DNA of 64,000 nucleotides from the NCBI GenBank assembly GCA_017467585.1, contig JAFUSR010000001.1, forward strand, positions 1 through 64,000, read 5' to 3'. Below are positions 42,824-51,181 of the stretch, piece by piece. Position 1 is the stretch's first letter. Each line of letters starts with the position of its first letter. A model generated the notes under the pieces. That model saw nothing but the letters and a program-made list of their open reading frames with translations. It did not search any database and was not told where the DNA came from. The position numbers were made by a program, and so were the translations under genes. This DNA comes from Clostridia bacterium. Lineage in GTDB: Bacteria; Bacillota; Clostridia; Christensenellales; UBA1242.

Positions 42824-44200
42824 TTATTTTCCATTTAACATTTGTTTCATGTCGTTGATTTCAACGGCAAGCTTGCGATTTGTTTTACACTCATTTGCAA
42901 TTTGCCTCTTGGCATAAATAACCGTTGAGTGGTCTTTGTTAAAAATTTGGCCAACAGCTTCTAGTGGCATGCTGAGAAGCTCGGTAATTAAATACATTGT
43001 GATTTGACGCGCCAGCGCAATCTCCTTTGTTCTTCGCTTGCCCAAAAGTTCTTCTTTTTTTATTGAATAAAACTTGCAAACGCAGTCTATAATTCGGCCG
43101 GCATCGATGGTTTCTGCGTTTTGAACGGCAATGTCTTTAAGTGCCTCTCTCGCTGTGTCCATGGTAACAACGCTTTGCCCCATCATTTTTGCATAAAACA
43201 CAACTCTTGTGAGCATGCCTTCCATTTCTCTGACGTTGGTTGTAACCGACTCGGCGATATAGTTAATAACCTCTCTTGAAACATTGTATCTTTCGAGATA
43301 TGCCTTTTTGTTTAAAATTGCAATTCTGGTTTCAAGTTCAGGGTAACCAATGTCCGCAAGAATTCCCCATGCAAGACGAGAAGTAATACGCTCCGCAAGC
43401 TGTTTTAGTTCACTAACTGGCCTATCGCTCGCAACCACAATTTGCTTTCCATGTTCGTGAAGTTCGTTGAAAATGTTAAAGAATTCGTTTTGTGTTGCCT
43501 CTCTGCCTATCATAGACTGAATATCGTCCATAATCAAAACATCGGCTGTGCTATATTTTGCTTTGAACTCACTAATTATTCCATTTTTAGAATTGCGAAG
43601 CGCCTCAGTAAGTTCTCCGGTAAACTTGTCAATTGGAGCATAGACAACTTTAAGTTTTGGATTTGAATCGGTTATATAGTTTCCAATTGCATGCAGAAGG
43701 TGAGTTTTTCCAAGACCTACACCACCATAAATAAACAGTGGGTTAAATGATGCGCCTGGGTTTTCAGCAACACTCTTTGCTGCAGCGACAACAAATTGGT
43801 TGCTTGGCCCAACAACAAAGGTGTCGAATGTGTATTTTGGATTAAATGAAGAACTTTCAACGGTTTTAGAAACTGGTTTTATTGTTTTTTGAACCACAGG
43901 TTGTTCGTCCTCTTCTTCCTCTGGATCGCTGCTCACAATAATTTCTACATCTATTATCGCTTTGTGAACCTTGTTGACGCTTGCGGCTATTATATCTTTA
44001 TAATTTTTTAAAATTGTTTGTTTTCCGCTGTTTGAGCTGGTGGACAAAACCAAAGTGTTGTTTTTTAAGTCGACAACTTCTAGAGACTTTATCCACACAT
44101 CATAACTGATAGCAGACACTTTTTTTGCTATTTCTTCTAGAGACTCTTGCCAAATTTTGTTTAAGTTTAGCTCATTTTCGCTTTCGTAGTAAGTGTTCAA
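42824..44200 (-). CDS. dnaA: chromosomal replication initiator DnaA
   Basis: AAA+ ATPase that opens the replication origin. Domain I (about 1-85), a variable domain II, the ATPase domain III with Walker A 'YGGVGLGKTHLLHAIGN' and Walker B 'VLIMDDIQSM', and domain IV with the DnaA-box-binding 'KDHSTVIYAKRQIA' are all present. Its 458 residues are typical. The start codon is TTG, placed six bases after AAAGGAG. It is transcribed from TTGCTT/TATAAT (44266-44239), divergent from recF. Confidence 0.97.
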   Translation of the reverse strand: MNTYYESENELNLNKIWQESLEEIAKKVSAISYDVWIKSLEVVDLKNNTLVLSTSSNSGKQTILKNYKDIIAASVNKVHKAIIDVEIIVSSDPEEEEDEQPVVQKTIKPVSKTVESSSFNPKYTFDTFVVGPSNQFVVAAAKSVAENPGASFNPLFIYGGVGLGKTHLLHAIGNYITDSNPKLKVVYAPIDKFTGELTEALRNSKNGIISEFKAKYSTADVLIMDDIQSMIGREATQNEFFNIFNELHEHGKQIVVASDRPVSELKQLAERITSRLAWGILADIGYPELETRIAILNKKAYLERYNVSREVINYIAESVTTNVREMEGMLTRVVFYAKMMGQSVVTMDTAREALKDIAVQNAETIDAGRIIDCVCKFYSIKKEELLGKRRTKEIALARQITMYLITELLSMPLEAVGQIFNKDHSTVIYAKRQIANECKTNRKLAVEINDMKQMLNGK

Positions 44201-44319
44201 AGCAATCTCCTTTGTAGCTCAGTTATATACTAATTTTAATTATATATAAATTTACAAAAAAAGCAACAATTTATCTCTATTTTATAGACACTTTCGTCAA
44301 AAAATTATATAATAAAAAC
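44201..44319. other. dnaA-recF divergent region, weak origin candidate
   Basis: 119 AT-rich bases hold back-to-back promoters: minus-strand TTGCTT (44266-44261) and TATAAT (44244-44239) for dnaA, and plus-strand TAGACA (44285-44290) and TATAAT (44308-44313) for recF. Origins often lie beside dnaA. Two near matches to the DnaA box (TTATCTCTA around 44272-44280 and TTATAGACA at 44282-44290) occur here, and one perfect TTATCCACA is inside dnaA (44089-44097). No dense box cluster is seen, so the origin call is weak. Confidence 0.3.
44285..44313 (+). promoter_or_regulatory. promoter placed directly before the recF start codon
   Basis: TAGACA (44285-44290), 17-base spacer, TATAAT (44308-44313), six bases, ATG at 44320. 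No Shine-Dalgarno sequence. Confidence 0.7.
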
Positions 44320-45399
44320 ATGAAAATAAAAAAGGTGACTTTGACTAATTTTCGAAACTACGCAAGCGAAAGCGTGGATTTTTGTGATGGTTTTAATCTA
44401 GTCAGTGGCCCTAACGGTCAGGGCAAGACAAACCTTGCAGAGGCAATTTGCTTTGCCAGTCTTGCTAAAAGCCCAAGAACTCACCACGACGAAGAGCTTG
44501 TTCGCGATGGAAGCAACGAGGCAAGCGTTTCGATTGAAATAGAAAAAGATTTTGGAAAGCAAACCGTGTCTTATTCTCTTGGCGAAAACAAGCAGTTTTT
44601 TGTCAACGGAAACAAAATATCTAAACTTTCTGAACTTTTTGGAACACTTGTTACCGTTTATTTTTCGCCAAACGAAATGTCAATTGTTTCCGGAAGCCCA
44701 GAAGACAGACGTGATTTTATGGACACCGACATCAGCGAACTTTCAGGGAATTATTATAATCTTGTTCAGCGATATAACAAAGTTTTGTTTCAGCGAAATA
44801 AACTTTTAAAAAACACCTATGACCACAAGGCCATCCTCGACCAAATTGACATTTGGGATGAGCAGCTCGCAAGCGTTGCTGCACCAATAATTCGAACCCG
44901 AAAGAACTTTATTGCAAAACTACTCTCGCCCAGCCAAAATGCCATGCACTTTTTAAGCAAAGAAACAGAAAAGCTAGACATTGAATATCTTGGCGCAGAA
45001 GGCAATTCCACGGCCGAAATAAAAGCGAATATATTAAGTGGGCTTAAGGCGAGCTTAAACAAAGACATGGAACTTGGCTACACAACTATTGGCCCACACA
45101 GAGATGACATCAAAATTTTACTCAACGGCAAAGACAGTAAGATTTATGCAAGTCAAGGTCAAAAGCGCAGTATTGTTCTTGCAATCAAAGTTGGCGAGCT
45201 TGAGTTGTTTGAAAAGGAACTCGGTGAAAAACCAGTGTTTGTTTTAGACGACGTGTTTAGCGAACTCGACACCGGCAGACAGAAAAAACTTTATGAGTGC
45301 GCCAAAGATTATCAAGTTATTATGACGGGCACAACATTTAAGTTTAAACCACAAACCGAATTTAAACAAATCAAAGTTAAAAACGGAACAGCCAAATAA
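44320..45399 (+). CDS. recF: DNA replication and repair protein RecF
   Basis: SMC-like ATPase that loads RecA at gaps together with RecO and RecR. Walker A 'SGPNGQGKTNLAEAI', the signature 'YASQGQKRSIVLAIK' and Walker B 'PVFVLDDVFSELD' are clear, and 359 residues is typical. The ATG is at the expected transcription start, so the mRNA is probably leaderless. In most Bacillota recF follows dnaN on the same strand; here it is divergent from dnaA. Confidence 0.95.
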   Translation: MKIKKVTLTNFRNYASESVDFCDGFNLVSGPNGQGKTNLAEAICFASLAKSPRTHHDEELVRDGSNEASVSIEIEKDFGKQTVSYSLGENKQFFVNGNKISKLSELFGTLVTVYFSPNEMSIVSGSPEDRRDFMDTDISELSGNYYNLVQRYNKVLFQRNKLLKNTYDHKAILDQIDIWDEQLASVAAPIIRTRKNFIAKLLSPSQNAMHFLSKETEKLDIEYLGAEGNSTAEIKANILSGLKASLNKDMELGYTTIGPHRDDIKILLNGKDSKIYASQGQKRSIVLAIKVGELELFEKELGEKPVFVLDDVFSELDTGRQKKLYECAKDYQVIMTGTTFKFKPQTEFKQIKVKNGTAK

Positions 45400-45427
45400 A
45401 AAAAACAGCCAACTGGCTGTTCTTTTT
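45400..45427 (+). terminator. terminator after recF
   Basis: ACAGCC (45405-45410) pairs with GGCTGT (45415-45420), followed by TCTTTTT. Confidence 0.75.
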
Positions 45428-45448
45428 GATTTCAAATTATCTTTCTAA

Positions 45449-46279
45449 TTATTCTCCGTGTTCATTTGCACTTGTGCTTATAAACCTTCCTGTATCACAC
45501 ACAACGCCATGAGATACTTCTCTGTCGCCGCATATTATCGATTCTTCATATACATATGCTCCACCATATACCTTAGCATTATCATAAATTTCCGCAAAGC
45601 CATATACTTGCGCATCGCCATATACTTGTGCATTGCCATGCACTCTCGCATTGCCAGACACATATGCCCCTTCAAACACTCGCGCGTTATCAAATATTTC
45701 AGCATTCTCACCTAATTGCGCTTTGCCATATACTTCAGCTTGGTCGTGTACCCTTACAGAGGCACGCAAATCTGCACGGTCATACACTTTTGCTTGGTCA
45801 TATACACAAGCTCCCCAACTTAATTTTGCCTGACCATAAACTTTTGCTTGACCAAAGACTTTAGCCATATCATTTAATTTTGCTCTATCATAAACTTCTG
45901 CGTCACCACGCACATATGAACTGTCGCATACTTCTGCACGACCATAAACTTTTGCATGCTCGAGCACCATTGAATTATTGCATACTCGTGCATCTTGAAA
46001 CACAGCTGCACTTCCACCCACCCTGGCATTGTCGCACACTCTTGCGCGGCCAAACACCTTGGCTTCATCATATATCCAGCATGCTCCTTTTTGAGAAAGG
46101 TTCCACCAGCCAGACTCAACCCAACCACCAAGGGCTCCTGCTTTCACAATAACTATGCCTTCATCGTTAACAATATCTCTTAGCGCTTGAATTCTGTGCA
46201 AAACAACCTTTTTTCCACCAACAACAATCTCTTTTGTTTCGTCAGTTAATTGATATTTTTTGCCTAATTTTTTATCCAT
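45449..46279 (-). CDS. hexapeptide-repeat beta-helix protein
   Basis: A 276-residue protein. After an N-terminal cap (about 1-65, with 'KAGALGGWVES') comes a long run of six-residue repeats of the type xAxVxx ('AKVYGRAEVCDSSYVRGDAE'), about thirty in total, to residue 250. This predicts a left-handed or similar parallel beta-helix. No catalytic histidine of the acyltransferase type is evident, so a structural or binding role is more likely. The repeat gives a tandem pattern at DNA level. The start follows AGGGG. It sits between recF and jag in the origin-type cluster, where no such gene is usual. Confidence 0.8.
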   Translation of the reverse strand: MDKKLGKKYQLTDETKEIVVGGKKVVLHRIQALRDIVNDEGIVIVKAGALGGWVESGWWNLSQKGACWIYDEAKVFGRARVCDNARVGGSAAVFQDARVCNNSMVLEHAKVYGRAEVCDSSYVRGDAEVYDRAKLNDMAKVFGQAKVYGQAKLSWGACVYDQAKVYDRADLRASVRVHDQAEVYGKAQLGENAEIFDNARVFEGAYVSGNARVHGNAQVYGDAQVYGFAEIYDNAKVYGGAYVYEESIICGDREVSHGVVCDTGRFISTSANEHGE

Positions 46280-46344
46280 ATTAAAAACCCCTTATTTTTA
46301 TGATTACATTATACTAAATTATTAGCAAAATGTCAATATTATCA

Positions 46345-46374
46345 TAATAAAAAAGCAACCATGAAGGTTGCTTT
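46345..46374 (-). terminator. terminator of the rpmH-jag operon
   Basis: AGCAACC (46354-46360) pairs with GGTTGCT (46366-46372), with TTTTTTATTATG following on the minus strand. Confidence 0.8.
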
Positions 46375-46378
46375 GTTA

Positions 46379-47098
46379 CTAGTTGTTATCTTCGCGAAGG
46401 TCAGCAGAAATGTCAATGTTTGTAAAGGTGTTATTTTCTGCCTCTTTTTCCTTGCGGTTGTCGTGACGTTGTTTGCGTTTGTCTGCGCCATCTTTAAGAA
46501 GAACGGTAACATATCTAAATGGCTCTTTTCCGTTAGAAACAGTTGTAACTTTTGCGTGGTCGGCAAGCGCTGTGTGAATTATTCTGCGTTCTGCTGGGCT
46601 CATTGGTTCCAAGCGAACACTTCTGCCAGTTGCCACAACCTTTCCGGCTGTTCTAACTGCCAAAACTTTAAGTGTTTCTTCTCTCTTAGATTTGTAACCA
46701 TCACTATCTACAACAATTCTTTTTCTGCCGTCGCCAGCGTTTTTCTTTCCTGCAATTGTGTTCAAAAGATAGCCAAATCCCTCAAGGTTGTCACCATGTT
46801 TGCCAATGAAAATTGCAGCATCTTTTCCGGTTACGTCAACCAAGAATTGCTCTTCTTGTTCCTCAACATAAACGTCAAGTTCCAAGCCCATAAGTTCAAT
46901 AATTTTTTCTGCAATTGTTTTAATTTCTGTTTCGTTTTCACTAGATTCATTTAAGCTTAAGCGAACTCTAGCTTTAGAAAACAAACTAGCCTCTTCCAAA
47001 ATTGAAATTTTAACTTGGTCGCGAGTTACCCCAAGTTTATATAGACCAATTTCTATTGCTTGATCAACAGTTTTTCCTTGTGCTTCAATAGATTTCAT
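46379..47098 (-). CDS. jag: RNA-binding protein Jag/KhpB
   Basis: RNA-binding protein linked to YidC and to cell elongation control. The Jag_N domain ('AQGKTVDQAIEIGLYKLGV'), the KH domain with the GxxG loop in 'AIFIGKHGDNLEGFGYLL', and the R3H domain ('MSPAERRIIHTALADH') are in order over 239 residues. The C-terminal tail is basic, then acidic. The start follows AAGGAG. It lies two bases after yidC. Confidence 0.93.
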   Translation of the reverse strand: MKSIEAQGKTVDQAIEIGLYKLGVTRDQVKISILEEASLFSKARVRLSLNESSENETEIKTIAEKIIELMGLELDVYVEEQEEQFLVDVTGKDAAIFIGKHGDNLEGFGYLLNTIAGKKNAGDGRKRIVVDSDGYKSKREETLKVLAVRTAGKVVATGRSVRLEPMSPAERRIIHTALADHAKVTTVSNGKEPFRYVTVLLKDGADKRKQRHDNRKEKEAENNTFTNIDISADLREDNN

Positions 47099-47100
47099 AT

Positions 47101-48279
47101 TTATTTTGCTCCTTTGTTAAATTTTCTTTCAAGTCTGTTGGCCTCTTTTGCGAGAGCTTCATTAACTTCTTCTTGTTTCTTTTTGAAAACTGCATTAACA
47201 ATTAAGTTAGTAAGCAGTCCAATGAGTGTGCTCATTATTGAGTTAGTAACAACATAAATACCAAATGCGGCGTTTGTTGTGAGAACAAATATTGCCATCA
47301 TTACAGGAATTAATAGCTTCATAAACCACATAGATTTTCCCTGTGGGTTTGCTTGGTCTACAATTGCCTGAGATTTTTTGTTTTTGTTCTTGTTGGCCAT
47401 GTCGTTAACCACTTGACTGGCAACAGAGAGCAAAACAGAAATAATTGCAAGCAAATAATATCCGTTCCAAGAGCTTGTTTGTGCTTCGACAGCACCAGCG
47501 ATGTTGTTATACTCCTGAAGGTAAACCTTGTTGTTTGCAATGTTGTTAACATAAGCAATATACTCTTGGTTTTTGCTTGTGTTTGCCATGCTCTGCATGT
47601 CTTTAAATGCAGGAAGTGGTGCTGCGTGGCCATCGATAACCCACACGTTTTTAACCCAAAGCCAAGAATCTGCAACGTCGCCCCATTTTGCGCTAACTGC
47701 AGCTTTTGCGGCAGCTTGAGCTTCGTCCCATTTTGCCTTGTCTTCCGATGAAAGATTGTCATAGCCCTTTCCCTCTTCGGTGCTAACAACAAACGCAGCC
47801 TTTTCTTCATATGCTTCTTTTGAACCATAAGATGTTTCAACACTTGTTCGATAAGTATTATGAAGGGCGTCATACTGATTGATAGCCTGATAGCTAGACA
47901 AACTTCTGAGTCCTGAGAAAAGTGTGAAGAAAATAACCATTGTCAAAACAAGGTTAATGAGCATCACAACACAAGAGCCCCAAACGTTGTAGCCCTCGCG
48001 TTTGTAAAGAGCTTGTTGTTGGGTTTGAATCATTTGGCGATTGTCGCCATATTTTTTTTGCAACTTTGCCATTTGTGGCGCAAGTTTTTGTTGAACAAGC
48101 GCAGTCTTTTTGCTTGAGTGCTTAATTAAATAGTCTAGTGGGCTGAGCACCAGTTTAAGCAAGATGATAAGCACCAAAATTGTCCAACCATAGCCGCCAC
48201 CAACCCAACTGTGAACCCAATTAATCAGGTTTGCCCACATTCCGCTTGGCTCGGCAACTGCGAGAAGTGATAGTGTCAT
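47101..48279 (-). CDS. yidC: membrane protein insertase YidC/Oxa1
   Basis: Inserts and folds membrane proteins. The TM 'WTILVLIILLKLVLSPLDYL', the cytoplasmic hairpin 'PQMAKLQKKYGDNRQMIQT', TM2 (about 98-123) and the C-terminal spans ('LIPVMMAIFVLTTNAAFGIY') match YidC. There is no lipobox cysteine near the N-terminus, unlike the usual SpoIIIJ form. About 80 extra polar residues sit between TM2 and the normal 'SWLWVKNVW' region, making 392 residues against about 260-280. The start follows AAAGGAG. It is co-transcribed with yidD and jag. Confidence 0.92.
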   Translation of the reverse strand: MTLSLLAVAEPSGMWANLINWVHSWVGGGYGWTILVLIILLKLVLSPLDYLIKHSSKKTALVQQKLAPQMAKLQKKYGDNRQMIQTQQQALYKREGYNVWGSCVVMLINLVLTMVIFFTLFSGLRSLSSYQAINQYDALHNTYRTSVETSYGSKEAYEEKAAFVVSTEEGKGYDNLSSEDKAKWDEAQAAAKAAVSAKWGDVADSWLWVKNVWVIDGHAAPLPAFKDMQSMANTSKNQEYIAYVNNIANNKVYLQEYNNIAGAVEAQTSSWNGYYLLAIISVLLSVASQVVNDMANKNKNKKSQAIVDQANPQGKSMWFMKLLIPVMMAIFVLTTNAAFGIYVVTNSIMSTLIGLLTNLIVNAVFKKKQEEVNEALAKEANRLERKFNKGAK

Positions 48280-48290
48280 TTTGTTCTCCT

Positions 48291-48578
48291 TTACATTATG
48301 TTTTTATAAAACCCTTTTGGGTTGATAGGAACATTGTCTACTCCACCTTTTGAAAATGGATGACAGCGGAATAATCTTTTTATTGTTAGCCACATTGCTA
48401 CAAAAAAACCCCACTCGGCGAAACACTCACGCGCATATGAACTGCACGACGGTGTAAACTTGCATGTGTGGGGAATAAATGGGGATATGCAACCTTTAAA
48501 TATTAAAATTAATCCTATTGCAATAATCTTGGGAATAAAAATTATTCCTTTGCCTATTGCGATTAGCACTTTTTTCAT
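48291..48578 (-). CDS. yidD: membrane protein insertion efficiency factor YidD
   Basis: A 95-residue protein of the YidD family, thought to help YidC. The signature 'CKFTPSCSSYARECFAEWG' with three cysteines and 'RLFRCHPFSKGGVD' are diagnostic. A hydrophobic N-terminal segment probably contacts the membrane. Its ATG overlaps the rnpA stop (ATGA), so the two are translationally coupled. Confidence 0.95.
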   Translation of the reverse strand: MKKVLIAIGKGIIFIPKIIAIGLILIFKGCISPFIPHTCKFTPSCSSYARECFAEWGFFVAMWLTIKRLFRCHPFSKGGVDNVPINPKGFYKNIM

Positions 48579-48922
48579 TGTTTGTCCTTGAATAGTTGAG
48601 CTTTTGAAAGAAGGTTTTCAATTTCGTTTGCAAGCGAGCCATAGTCACTTTCGGCCGTGGCGTTTTTTGCAAGAAGAACAACGTTGAAATTAACTTTCAA
48701 ATTATTTAGGTGTTTTGAAACAGCCTCTCTAATTCTGCGTTTAATCTTGTTGCGAACAACAGCACCACCAACTTTGTGAGAAACAGATATGCCTATTTTG
48801 ACATTTCTGTTTTTGCTTGGGCAATAATAAAGCACAAGCAATTTTCCCGAAACTGTGCGCCCAACCCTGTAAACATAGTTAAATTGATATTTCTTTTGAA
48901 GCCTATATTCTTTTCTTAACAT
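48575..48922 (-). CDS. rnpA: ribonuclease P protein component
   Basis: Protein subunit of RNase P, which trims tRNA 5' ends. The family box 'VVRNKIKRRIREAVSKH' (RNxxKR...R) is present in a basic 115-residue protein, with an N-terminal 'RKEYRLQKKYQFNYVYRVG'. It ends with TGA in an ATGA overlap with yidD, one of only two TGA stops noticed in the window. It follows rpmH. Confidence 0.96.
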   Translation of the reverse strand: MLRKEYRLQKKYQFNYVYRVGRTVSGKLLVLYYCPSKNRNVKIGISVSHKVGGAVVRNKIKRRIREAVSKHLNNLKVNFNVVLLAKNATAESDYGSLANEIENLLSKAQLFKDKQ

Positions 48923-48937
48923 GATTTCCTATCTTTG

Positions 48938-49075
48938 TTATGCGCAAAGTTTTTTGCGACCTTTGTTTCTGCGGCGAGCGAGAACATTTCTGCCACCCTT
49001 GGTTTGCATTCTTGCTCTAAAACCGTGAACTTTTTTTCTGTGTGCTTTTTTAGGTTGATAAGTTCTTTTAGTCAT
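48938..49075 (-). CDS. rpmH: ribosomal protein bL34
   Basis: A 45-residue highly basic protein: '[20 protein letters not shown]' is the bL34 signature, and the end '[11 protein letters not shown]' is typical. The ATG at 49075 follows AAAGGAG by eight bases; the frame is open further upstream but that part is not coding. It heads the rpmH-rnpA-yidD-yidC-jag operon. Confidence 0.97.
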   Translation of the reverse strand: MTKRTYQPKKAHRKKVHGFRARMQTKGGRNVLARRRNKGRKKLCA

Positions 49076-49187
49076 TATTTTTCTCCTTTCTAGTAATAAT
49101 TTATATGCATTTGGCAGTATATCGTAATTATAAAATTTTGTCAAGTGAATATTTATCATATAACATCACAATTCTTTGTGGTGCATA

Positions 49188-49216
49188 TTGACTTTTTGCT
49201 GAAACTGTTATATCAT
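49188..49216 (+). promoter_or_regulatory. promoter
   Basis: TTGACT (49188-49193), 17-base spacer, TATCAT (49211-49216), before the gene at 49239. Confidence 0.5.
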
Positions 49217-49238
49217 TGTGGAGATTTTAGGAGATATT

Positions 49239-49733
49239 ATGATTTCTTTTAACTTAGACAAATTTGATATCAACGATTACTTTAACTGTCTCGACGACTC
49301 ATATTTAGAATTACACAGAGAACTTAATGCGGGCAATTTTTCTGATGATGAACGCATTTTGTATGAAGCATATGGGGCAGAAAACTATTCAAGAGCAAAA
49401 AATGTAATGTATTCCTTAGAATATTTGCTTGAAAAAATCAAAGAAGACAACAACGACAAATATCACAACAAATTTAATGCAATTAGAAATTCAATTCACA
49501 AGGCGCTTTTGGACTTTATTTTTAGCAAAGACAAATTTTGCACAAGTTTTGATTGTTTCTCTCTATGCCACGTTGAGAAACTCATCGACAATTTTTCCAA
49601 AATTGAAGATGGCTATGACGGATTTGACAAACAAAACATTGATTTAAAAAACAACTTTTTGTATGAATCTCTTTTAAGAGAATCTAAAATAGACTACAGC
49701 AATTTGACAAACACTCAAGCAGAAAGACAATAA
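49239..49733 (+). CDS. hypothetical protein, 164 residues
   Basis: A soluble, helical and acidic protein ('EYLLEKIKEDNNDKYHNKF') with no recognised domain. The ATG at 49239 is preferred because AGGAG is six bases upstream. It lies between rpmH and mnmE, divergent from the rpmH operon, in a place where Bacillota often carry the origin or jag-linked genes; it has its own promoter and terminator. Confidence 0.6.
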   Translation: MISFNLDKFDINDYFNCLDDSYLELHRELNAGNFSDDERILYEAYGAENYSRAKNVMYSLEYLLEKIKEDNNDKYHNKFNAIRNSIHKALLDFIFSKDKFCTSFDCFSLCHVEKLIDNFSKIEDGYDGFDKQNIDLKNNFLYESLLRESKIDYSNLTNTQAERQ

Positions 49734-49738
49734 TCAAT

Positions 49739-49767
49739 CAAGGCAACCAAATGGGTTGCCTTTTTTG
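49739..49767 (+). terminator. intrinsic terminator
   Basis: GGCAACC (49742-49748) pairs with GGTTGCC (49754-49760), followed by six T residues. Confidence 0.85.
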
Positions 49768-49779
49768 TTATTCAACCAC

Positions 49780-49807
49780 TTGCAAATTATATTTTTTGTT
49801 GTATAAT
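49780..49807 (+). promoter_or_regulatory. promoter directly before mnmE
   Basis: TTGCAA (49780-49785), 16-base spacer, TATAAT (49802-49807), then nine bases to the ATG at 49817. No Shine-Dalgarno sequence. Confidence 0.6.
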
Positions 49808-49816
49808 ATATTCGAT

Positions 49817-51163
49817 ATGGAAAATCTTTCAGACACAATTGTTGCAATTTCAACAGGCTCCACAAATGGTGCCATTTCTATTGTGCGCCTCAGCGGCAAA
49901 AATGCCATAGAAATTGCCGATGGTTTGTTTGAAAGCGCAAAACATAAAAAGCCAAGCGCCCTGCCTGCGAGATATCTTGAACTTGGCAAGGTTAAAACCA
50001 AGGGTTTTGTTGAACAAGCAATGTGCGTTGTCTTTCGCGCTCCCGCCAGTTACACAGGCGAAGACCTTGTTGAAATTCAGTGTCATGGTGGGCTAAAAAT
50101 TGCTCACGGAATTGTTGAAGAATGCATCTCCCTGGGCGCAAGGCTCGCAACAAACGGAGAATTTACCAAGCGCGCATTTATTAATGGAAAAATGAGTTTG
50201 GCTTCTGCCGAAGGGGTTATGGACATAATTAACGCCGAAAGCGACGCTCAGGTTCGCGCCGGCTATAACCTTCTCTCTGGTGGGCTTTCTAAAATTGCAA
50301 GTGAAGCACAAGACGAGTTAACCGACCTTATGAGCGAAATTGAGGTTTCGTTTGACTATCCTGAAGAACAGATTGAATATATAACCAAAGCAAACACAAA
50401 ACAGCGTCTCAAAAATCTGTCTGACAAGCTGCAAAAAACTCTAGATACGGCCGGAGCTGGAAATCTCATTTCAAACGGAATTAATGTTTTAATTGTTGGC
50501 AAGCCAAATGTTGGAAAGTCTAGCCTTTTAAACAAACTTCTCGACAGAGAGCGAGCAATTGTCACCGACATTCCGGGAACAACAAGAGACACAATTGAAG
50601 ATTCGTTTAGCATAAACGGAATCAAAGTTAAAATCATCGACACAGCCGGAATTCACGATACAACCGACATGGTTGAAAAAATGGGCGTTGACAAGGCTAA
50701 AAACCTGATAGACGCAGCCGACATTGTGTTGTTTGTGACCGACGCAAGCAAACCACTGACTGACGAAGACAAAAAGATTTTTGATTTGATTAAATCTAAA
50801 CAACACATAGAAATTGCAAACAAAGCCGACATTTCGCACAACAATTCAAACAAAAAGGCAATTGTTGTCAGTTCACTAACTGGCGAAGGAATTGAAGAAC
50901 TCAAACAAGAAATTTTCAAACGTTTTGAAAGTCCGAATCTTGTTGAGGGCGGTGTTATTATAACAAATGAGCGCCACAAACAAGCACTTTCTGTTGCGCT
51001 AGAGAACATCAACAACGCAATTCGCGAAATTGATTGCCAAACACTAGATTTGATTTCAATAGACTTAAAGCTCGCCTATTCTAGCCTTGGTGAAATAACA
51101 GGAAACACAACTGGCGAAGACATTATCGACGCAATATTTAGCAAATTCTGCTTAGGAAAATAA
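49817..51163 (+). CDS. mnmE: tRNA modification GTPase MnmE
   Basis: With MnmG it makes the carboxymethylaminomethyl group on U34 of tRNA. The N-terminal formyl-THF domain (about 1-118), a helical domain and the inserted G domain ('VGKPNVGKSSLLNKLL', 'DIPGTTRDTIED', 'DTAGIHDT') are followed by the C-terminal 'FCLGK', the C(I/L)GK motif with the functional cysteine. Its 449 residues fit. The start at 49817 gives 'MENLSDTIVAISTGS' and lies just after the promoter. Confidence 0.97.
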   Translation: MENLSDTIVAISTGSTNGAISIVRLSGKNAIEIADGLFESAKHKKPSALPARYLELGKVKTKGFVEQAMCVVFRAPASYTGEDLVEIQCHGGLKIAHGIVEECISLGARLATNGEFTKRAFINGKMSLASAEGVMDIINAESDAQVRAGYNLLSGGLSKIASEAQDELTDLMSEIEVSFDYPEEQIEYITKANTKQRLKNLSDKLQKTLDTAGAGNLISNGINVLIVGKPNVGKSSLLNKLLDRERAIVTDIPGTTRDTIEDSFSINGIKVKIIDTAGIHDTTDMVEKMGVDKAKNLIDAADIVLFVTDASKPLTDEDKKIFDLIKSKQHIEIANKADISHNNSNKKAIVVSSLTGEGIEELKQEIFKRFESPNLVEGGVIITNERHKQALSVALENINNAIREIDCQTLDLISIDLKLAYSSLGEITGNTTGEDIIDAIFSKFCLGK

Positions 51164-51181
51164 CTTTTTAGGAGAAAAATT

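Noticed and set aside
44209-44222. Possible tRNA start (TTGTAGCTCAG) near the dnaA ribosome site
   Set aside because: The match to a tRNA D-arm is only about a dozen bases; no anticodon or T arm follows, and the sequence is explained by the dnaA leader.
45449-46279. CRISPR-like or DNA repeat array
   Set aside because: The tandem DNA pattern follows the six-residue protein repeat and lies entirely in one open frame.
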